Positions 62,016 through 64,000 of a DNA stretch of 64,000 bases are shown here, in pieces. The stretch's first letter is position 1, and each line of letters opens with the position of its first letter. The notes under the pieces are model-generated. The model saw nothing but the letters and a program-made list of their open reading frames with translations, had not been told where the DNA came from and ran no database searches. The position numbers were made by a program, and so were the translations under genes. This DNA comes from CAIWHR01 sp963781285 (GTDB taxonomy: Bacteria > Pseudomonadota > Gammaproteobacteria > Burkholderiales > Casimicrobiaceae), in NCBI GenBank assembly GCA_963781285.1, contig CAWAFI010000023.1:62001-126000 (forward strand), written 5' to 3'.

Positions 62016-63005
62016 ATGTCAGTCTATACGCTCGTCTCCACGGAGGAACTCGATGCCTGGCTCACCCGCTACACGGTCGGGTCGCTCATGCTGCAAGCAC
62101 CGATCGCAGCAGGCATCGAGAATACGAACTACTTCGTCACGACGACGGGCGGACGCTGGGTGCTGACGCTCTATGAGCGGCTTCCCGCCGCGGAGCTGCC
62201 GTTCTACCTCAACCTGATGGCGCATCTCGCGCGCGCCGGCGTCGAATGCCCGGCGCCCGAGCCGGATCGCACGGGTGCGCTGTTCGGCATGCTCAACGGC
62301 AAGCCGGCCGGGCTCGTAACTCGCGTCGACGGCGCGCCGATCGCCACCCCGGACGTGCCGCACTGTGCCGCGGTCGGCGCCGCGCTCGGTCGCCTGCACG
62401 TCGCGTCGGCGACCTATCGCGCGCGACTCACGAACCGGCGCGGCCCCGGCTGGTGGCGGCAGGCGGCGCGCGCCGCACGCCCATTTCTCGACCCCGCGCA
62501 GAACGAGCTGCTCGCCGCCGAGCTCAAATTCCAGACCGGATTCGGCAAGGGCACGCTGCCAAGAGGAGCAATTCACGGGGACCTCTTCTGTGACAACGTT
62601 CTGTTCGTCGGTGACCGCGTCTCCGGCATCATCGATTTCGGGTTCGCCGCGACCGACTTCCTTGCCTACGATCTCGCGATCACCGTCAACGACTGGTGCA
62701 TCGTCAAGGACGGCGCGGCGAAGGGCGCGCTCGTGCCCGAACTCGTGCACGCGCTGGTCGGCAGCTACGATGCCGAGCGCCCGCTGACGTTCGACGAGCG
62801 CACGCAATGGCCGGCGCTGCTGCGCGCCGCCGCGCTGCGCTTCTGGCTGTCGCGGATCTATGACCTTTACCTGCCGCGCCCAGGTGAGCTCGTGCATGCC
62901 CACGACCCCGAGCACTTCGAGCGCATCCTGCGCGATCGCGTTGCGCATCCGTTCCGTCTCCCGGATTTCTCGAGCGCACAGGCGCAGGGCAAGGCCGCCT
63001 CGTGA
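62016..63005 (+). CDS. thrB: homoserine kinase (ThrB2, choline-kinase fold)
   Basis: A 329-residue homoserine kinase of the aminoglycoside-phosphotransferase-like fold, used by betaproteobacteria for threonine synthesis in place of the GHMP-type enzyme. ENTNYFVTTTGGRWVLTLYE is the nucleotide-binding start, AIHGDLFCDNVLF the catalytic loop, and GIIDFGFAATDFLAYDLAI the metal-binding segment. The stop codon TGA at 63003 is also the first base triplet of a repeat region. Confidence 0.95.
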   Translation: MSVYTLVSTEELDAWLTRYTVGSLMLQAPIAAGIENTNYFVTTTGGRWVLTLYERLPAAELPFYLNLMAHLARAGVECPAPEPDRTGALFGMLNGKPAGLVTRVDGAPIATPDVPHCAAVGAALGRLHVASATYRARLTNRRGPGWWRQAARAARPFLDPAQNELLAAELKFQTGFGKGTLPRGAIHGDLFCDNVLFVGDRVSGIIDFGFAATDFLAYDLAITVNDWCIVKDGAAKGALVPELVHALVGSYDAERPLTFDERTQWPALLRAAALRFWLSRIYDLYLPRPGELVHAHDPEHFERILRDRVAHPFRLPDFSSAQAQGKAAS

Positions 63006-63126
63006 GCACCGCGGGGCCGCCCCAAGGACGAACTGCGATGGCCGACATCGCGCTTGCTCGATTCCCATCATCGCCGCGGAGGCCACACCAATGAGCGCCG
63101 CTGGGCCGTCCCAAGGCGCGAATTGC
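63003..63126. repeat. pair of imperfect 34-35-bp direct repeats after thrB
   Basis: 63003-63036 and 63092-63126 align at about 29 of 35 positions; both begin TGAGC and include GGGCCG-CCCAAGG. The first starts at the thrB stop codon. The GGGCCGCCCCAAG phrase is also found inverted in the livK-livH repeat, so the elements are related. No gene is seen between thrB and the next start at 63285. Confidence 0.6.
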
Positions 63127-63184
63127 TGCGGCCTCCGCACCTTTGGAGTGCGCGCGATGCCGCTTGGGGTCGGCCGCCACCCGC

Positions 63185-63227
63185 GCTCGCAGACGCGCTC
63201 TTCGGGCCTTGGCTTCGCCCTGCTCGC
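63185..63227. repeat. 43-bp dispersed repeat, copy 2 (inverted relative to 43314-43356)
   Basis: Inverted match to 43314-43356 at 40 of 43 positions. It sits in the 279-bp gap between thrB and the BPSS1780-like gene. Confidence 0.75.
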
Positions 63228-63284
63228 GCGGGCGTCCTCGAGGGGCAGCGCAGCGGCGACAGCCGCAAGCGTGGGGGTACACGA

Positions 63285-64000
63285 GTGAGCGCCGGGCGCG
63301 GCGCCATTCCGTTCGTTCGCCATCCGGCGAGTCGCGGTGCCGTGTGGCTGAAGGAAGCATGGGTGATGCTTTCGGCCGCGCGCGTGCCCTGGCTGTTGCT
63401 GCTGCTCGCCTATTACCTGATCCAGCTCGTGGTCAGTATCGTCCCGGTTGCGGGACCGCTCGCGCTGATGATCCTGCGCCCGGTCTTCACCGTCGGCTTC
63501 CTCGCCGCCGCGTGGAATCAGGAGCGTGGCGGAATGCCCCAGGTCCGGCACCTGTTTCGCGGTTTTCGCGCGAACCTGTGGGCGCTGATTCCGATCGGCG
63601 TATTCCTAGTCGCCGGCACGACGCTCGCCATTTTCGCGACGAGAATCGTCGACGGCGGAGAGCTGCTCGACGGTATCCTGAGCAACCGCCCGCTGGAAGA
63701 GGTACTCGCCGGCAACGACGTGGAAAAGGCGATGCTGTTCGCGACCGCCTGCGCGCTGCCCGTCGTACTGGCCGCGTGGTTCGCGCCCGCGCTCGTCGTC
63801 TTCAACAACTGCGGCACGGTGCAGGCGCTCGGCACGAGTTTGCGCGCCGCGCTCGCGAACTGGCAGCCGGTCACGGTTTATGCGATGTTGCTGCTCTTCT
63901 TTGGGGGCCTCGTGCCGGCAATTGCGGTCAAGTTGATCGCTCTTGCGCTGCCGCTCGTCGCCGCGCGCATCGTCGTCGCGCTGGTCGTCGTCCCGTATGT
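63285..64000 (+). CDS. BPSS1780-like membrane protein, cut by the window edge
   Basis: Open from GTG 63285 to the end of the window (about 238 residues visible, no stop). Several membrane helices are visible (WLLLLLAYYLIQLVVSIV, ALIPIGVFLVAGTTLAIF). AWFAPALVVFNNCGTVQALGTSLRAALANW is the BPSS1780 family motif, also seen in the gene at 57094. Gene order polA-DUF2782-thrB-BPSS1780 is conserved in betaproteobacteria. Its start codon follows another TGAGC-type repeat boundary. Function unknown. Confidence 0.8.
   Translation, partial: MSAGRGAIPFVRHPASRGAVWLKEAWVMLSAARVPWLLLLLAYYLIQLVVSIVPVAGPLALMILRPVFTVGFLAAAWNQERGGMPQVRHLFRGFRANLWALIPIGVFLVAGTTLAIFATRIVDGGELLDGILSNRPLEEVLAGNDVEKAMLFATACALPVVLAAWFAPALVVFNNCGTVQALGTSLRAALANWQPVTVYAMLLLFFGGLVPAIAVKLIALALPLVAARIVVALVVVPY

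Overview
The window is about 64 kb of GC-rich DNA from a betaproteobacterium, most likely of the order Burkholderiales. The evidence is gene content and order: argH next to an AlgZ/AlgR-type pair, rplM-rpsI-argC-DUF6776-bactofilin-erpA, gapA-pgk-pyk-fba, and thrB-DUF2782-polA. It also carries intergenic repeats of a style common in Comamonadaceae and relatives. No rRNA, tRNA, CRISPR array or complete insertion sequence was seen.

Layout. 1-4.5 kb: LytTR response regulator and its histidine kinase, divergent from argH and a 3-hydroxyisobutyrate-dehydrogenase-like gene. All but the regulator are broken by many small indels. The essential rplM and anmK each carry one more, so the breaks look like consensus errors rather than decay. 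4.5-13.7 kb: osmC, rplM-rpsI, argC, an envelope module (DUF6776, bactofilin), erpA, anmK, an M23 peptidase, tyrS and a methyltransferase. 13.7-18.5 kb: a compact thiosulfate-oxidation operon, arsR-soxY-soxZ-soxA-soxX-soxB, without soxCD in view. 18.7-21.1 kb: an exported intradiol dioxygenase, a small protein and speDE. 21.4-29.1 kb: transketolase, a GNAT protein and the glycolytic/Calvin-type run gapA-pgk-pyk-fba.

30.5-45.9 kb is the main catabolic block. It holds pcaF, a LysR regulator and a complete protocatechuate 4,5-cleavage operon (galD-ligK-ligI-ligA-ligB-ligC), then a second, diverged dioxygenase pair (ligA2-ligB2), ligJ and an alpha/beta hydrolase. It ends in a branched-chain-type ABC transporter (livKHMGF) and a hemerythrin protein. 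Together these could import an aromatic acid, open its ring between carbons 4 and 5, and deliver pyruvate and oxaloacetate.

46.5-53.1 kb holds a MITE-like element with perfect 24-bp terminal inverted repeats, followed by an unassigned amino-acid catabolic group: NAD-dependent oxidoreductase, MetE-like methyltransferase, threonine-dehydratase-like enzyme, aldehyde dehydrogenase and class III aminotransferase. 53.1-64 kb is housekeeping: DUF2726, groES-groEL under a perfect CIRCE operator, a GNAT protein, two BPSS1780-type membrane proteins, polA, a LOG-family nucleotidase, DUF2782 and thrB.

The points most worth a second look are the paralogous LigAB pair, the MITE that supplies a stop codon, repeats that begin exactly at stop codons inside operons, the sox control region (palindrome plus a promoter predicting a near-leaderless arsR), a predicted lipoprotein SoxX, and an unexplained regulatory stretch upstream of rplM.
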